Shown piece after piece: positions 61,618 to 64,000 of a stretch of DNA of 64,000 nt. Numbering within the stretch: position 1 is the first letter of the stretch; the number at the start of each line of letters is the position of its first letter. Source of the DNA: an uncultured Clostridia bacterium (GTDB lineage Bacteria > Bacillota > Clostridia > Oscillospirales > Ruminococcaceae); contig CAMWVP010000002.1 in assembly GCA_947177735.1 (NCBI GenBank), positions 1-64,000 of the forward strand, in the 5' to 3' direction. The notes under the pieces were generated by a model. That model did not search any database. It was not told where the DNA came from and saw nothing but the letters and a program-made list of their open reading frames with translations. The translations under genes and the position numbers were made by a program.

Positions 61618-64000
61618 TTAAGCGTTTTCACTGTCCACAGTGCCGTCGGTCACGTCGCCGCCGAGCCCGGCATCGGGAACGATCTCGGCACCCTCGACGG
61701 TCTCCGCAGCCTCTGCGCCATGAGCTTCCGCCTCGGCAGCCGCAGCCGCTTCCTCCTGCGCTCTGAGACCCGTACCCGCGGGTATGAGCTTGCCTATGAT
61801 AATGTTCTCCTTAAGACCGGTCAGCGGGTCTACCTTACCGCGGATAGCGGCTTCGGTGAGCACTCTGGTGGTCTCCTGGAACGACGCCGCCGACATAAAG
61901 CTGTCGGTCGCGAGCGACGCCTTAGTGATACCGAGGAGCACGGGCTCGCTTGTCGGCATCACGATCTCCTCGCCCTGCTCAGCGCGCTCTCTGAGCCTGT
62001 CGCACATCTCAACGAACTCGTTCTTGCCGATTACCGCTCCCGCGAGCAGCGAGCTGCTTCCCGGATCAGCGACCTTGACCTTACGCATCATCTGGCGCAC
62101 TATGACCTCAATGTGCTTATCGTTGATATCAACGCCCTGCAAGCGGTAAACCTTCTGAACCTCGCTGATGATGTAGTTCTGGACTTCCTTTTCGCCCTTT
62201 ACCGCGAGAACGTCCGGCGGGTTGATAGAGCCCTCTGTCAGCGGATCGCCCGCCTCTACCCTGTCGCCGTTCTGCACCTTCGGACGGTAGCCGAACGGTA
62301 CGGCGTATGCTTCCTCGAGACCGTCGTCGGAGGTGATGACCGCGTGACGTGTCTTTTTGATCTCCTCGAACCTCACGATACCCGAAACGCGCGTGATGAT
62401 CGCGGCGTTCTTGGGGTGACGGCTCTCAAAGAGCTCCTCTACACGCGGCAGACCCTGCGTGATATCCTCCGCGCCCGCGATACCGCCGGTGTGGAAGTTA
62501 CGCATGGTGAGCTGCGTACCGGGCTCGCCGATGGACTGAGCCGCGATAACGCCTACCGCCTCGCCCTTGCTGATGAGCTGACCGTTGGCAAGAGAAGCGC
62601 CGTAGCACTTCGCGCAAACGCCATTGCGGAGCTCACAGGTGAGCACCGAGCGCACCTTTACACGCTCTGCGCCCGATTTTACTATTTTAGCCGCGTCACT
62701 GTCGGTGAGAAGCTTATCCGAGGAAATAGTGAACGAGCCGTCGGGCGCGGTGAAGTCCTCTGTCAGGAAACGTCCGACAAGTCTCTCCGCGAGCTTTTCA
62801 ACAAGCTCGTCGCCCTCGCGTATCTCGTATACCTCAATGCCGTTTGTCGTGCCGCAGTCGTCGCCGCGTATGATGACCTCCTGGGAAACGTCGACAAGTC
62901 GTCTTGTCAGGTAGCCCGAGTCGGCGGTACGGAGCGCCGTATCGGCAAGTCCCTTACGCGCGCCTCGCGAGGAGATGAAGTACTCAAGGACGTTCAATCC
63001 CTCACGGTAGTTAGCCCTGATCGGCATCTCGATGGTCGCGCCCGATGTATTTGCGATAAGTCCGCGCATACCGGCGAGCTGTCTTATCTGAGCGTCCGAG
63101 CCACGGGCTCCCGAGTCCGCCATCATATAGATGTTATTGTAATGGTCGAGGTTCGCGGTCAGCGCCGACGCTACCTTCTTTGTAGCAGCTTCCCATGTGT
63201 CGATAAAGTTTCTCTTGCGCTCGCTGTCGGAAATGAAGCCGCGCGAGAACTTCTTGTTCATGATCGCGATATCCTCATCCGCCTGCTTGATTATCTCGGC
63301 TTTCTGCGGGGGAATCTCCGCGTCGCATACCGCGACCGTAATGCCCGAACGCGTGGAGTACTTATAGCCCATAGCCTTGATCTTATCGAGCACCTGAGCC
63401 GTCGTTGCCGTACCGTGTATCTTAAGGCAACGGTCGATTATCTGACCGAGCTCCTTCTTTCTTACCTTGAAGCCGATCTCATAATCGAGCTGATGATCGG
63501 GATCTGTTCTGTCAACGAAACCGAGATCCTGCGGGATATGCTCGTTGAAAATGATCCTGCCCGCCGTGGTGGGAACTATTCTTGTAATAACGGTATCTCC
63601 GAGATCCTTTGTCACGCGCACCTTTATTGCCGCGTGAATAGTGATGATACCGTCCTGATAAGCCATTATAGCCTCGTTCGCGTCACGGAACACCTTGCCC
63701 TCGCCGCGCTCGCCCGCCTTGTCTATTGTCAGATAGTAGGAGCCGAGAACCATATCCTGCGTAGGAACGGTAACGGGCTTTCCGTCGGAGGGCTTGAGCA
63801 GGTTCTTGGCGGCGAGCATAAGCGTTCTCGCCTCCTCCTGCGCCTCATTGGAGAGCGGAAGATGTACAGCCATCTGGTCGCCGTCGAAGTCCGCGTTGAA
63901 CGCGGTACAGCACAGCGGGTGGAGCTTTATCGCGCGTCCCTCTACCAGTATCGGAGAGAACGCCTGGATTCCCAGTCTGTGCAGCGTAGGCGCACGGTTG
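61618..64000 (-). CDS. rpoC: RNA polymerase beta' subunit, partial (N-terminus beyond window end)
   Basis: [41 protein letters not shown]; open frame to 64000. Confidence 0.97.
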   Translation of the reverse strand, partial: NRAPTLHRLGIQAFSPILVEGRAIKLHPLCCTAFNADFDGDQMAVHLPLSNEAQEEARTLMLAAKNLLKPSDGKPVTVPTQDMVLGSYYLTIDKAGERGEGKVFRDANEAIMAYQDGIITIHAAIKVRVTKDLGDTVITRIVPTTAGRIIFNEHIPQDLGFVDRTDPDHQLDYEIGFKVRKKELGQIIDRCLKIHGTATTAQVLDKIKAMGYKYSTRSGITVAVCDAEIPPQKAEIIKQADEDIAIMNKKFSRGFISDSERKRNFIDTWEAATKKVASALTANLDHYNNIYMMADSGARGSDAQIRQLAGMRGLIANTSGATIEMPIRANYREGLNVLEYFISSRGARKGLADTALRTADSGYLTRRLVDVSQEVIIRGDDCGTTNGIEVYEIREGDELVEKLAERLVGRFLTEDFTAPDGSFTISSDKLLTDSDAAKIVKSGAERVKVRSVLTCELRNGVCAKCYGASLANGQLISKGEAVGVIAAQSIGEPGTQLTMRNFHTGGIAGAEDITQGLPRVEELFESRHPKNAAIITRVSGIVRFEEIKKTRHAVITSDDGLEEAYAVPFGYRPKVQNGDRVEAGDPLTEGSINPPDVLAVKGEKEVQNYIISEVQKVYRLQGVDINDKHIEVIVRQMMRKVKVADPGSSSLLAGAVIGKNEFVEMCDRLRERAEQGEEIVMPTSEPVLLGITKASLATDSFMSAASFQETTRVLTEAAIRGKVDPLTGLKENIIIGKLIPAGTGLRAQEEAAAAAEAEAHGAEAAETVEGAEIVPDAGLGGDVTDGTVDSENA

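Overview
Chromosomal window from what looks like a Gram-positive Clostridia (Ruminococcaceae/Oscillospiraceae-like) genome; this placement is an inference from gene content. It carries mostly housekeeping genes: SAM-riboswitch/metK, CIRCE-groES-groEL, spoIIP, pyrG, ppk, an HtrA-type protease, rsmE, and the rpoC(partial)-rpsL-rpsG-fusA-tuf block. Accessory content includes a polysaccharide synthesis/export locus (about 18.4-30 kb), the SCIFF/radical-SAM RiPP pair (the SCIFF precursor is absent from the ORF track), a heterodimeric ABC exporter, an orphan BREX-like BrxD/helicase pair, and a TetR-ABC operon. The most striking signal is a short palindromic element present twice, in the same reading frame, inside two unrelated protein-coding genes (metK 1778-1840 and an ABC exporter subunit 46383-46445). 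The 47-nt cores form the same two-stem hairpin with three compensatory base-pair changes and encode a related peptide (xQRQExGxxAxQxSx). It resembles the Rickettsia palindromic elements in principle. Other notable points: GroES with a 70-aa histone-H1/AT-hook-like tail, a MerR regulator fused to a catalytically degenerate beta-lactamase-like domain, a helicase whose only plausible start is a non-canonical ATT codon, several MITE-like palindromic families (two with apparent TTA duplications, two sitting in 5' leaders), a mini-hairpin array in the SCIFF leader, and a promoter embedded in a terminator arm upstream of rpsL. All family calls come from reading the sequence; no searches were run.
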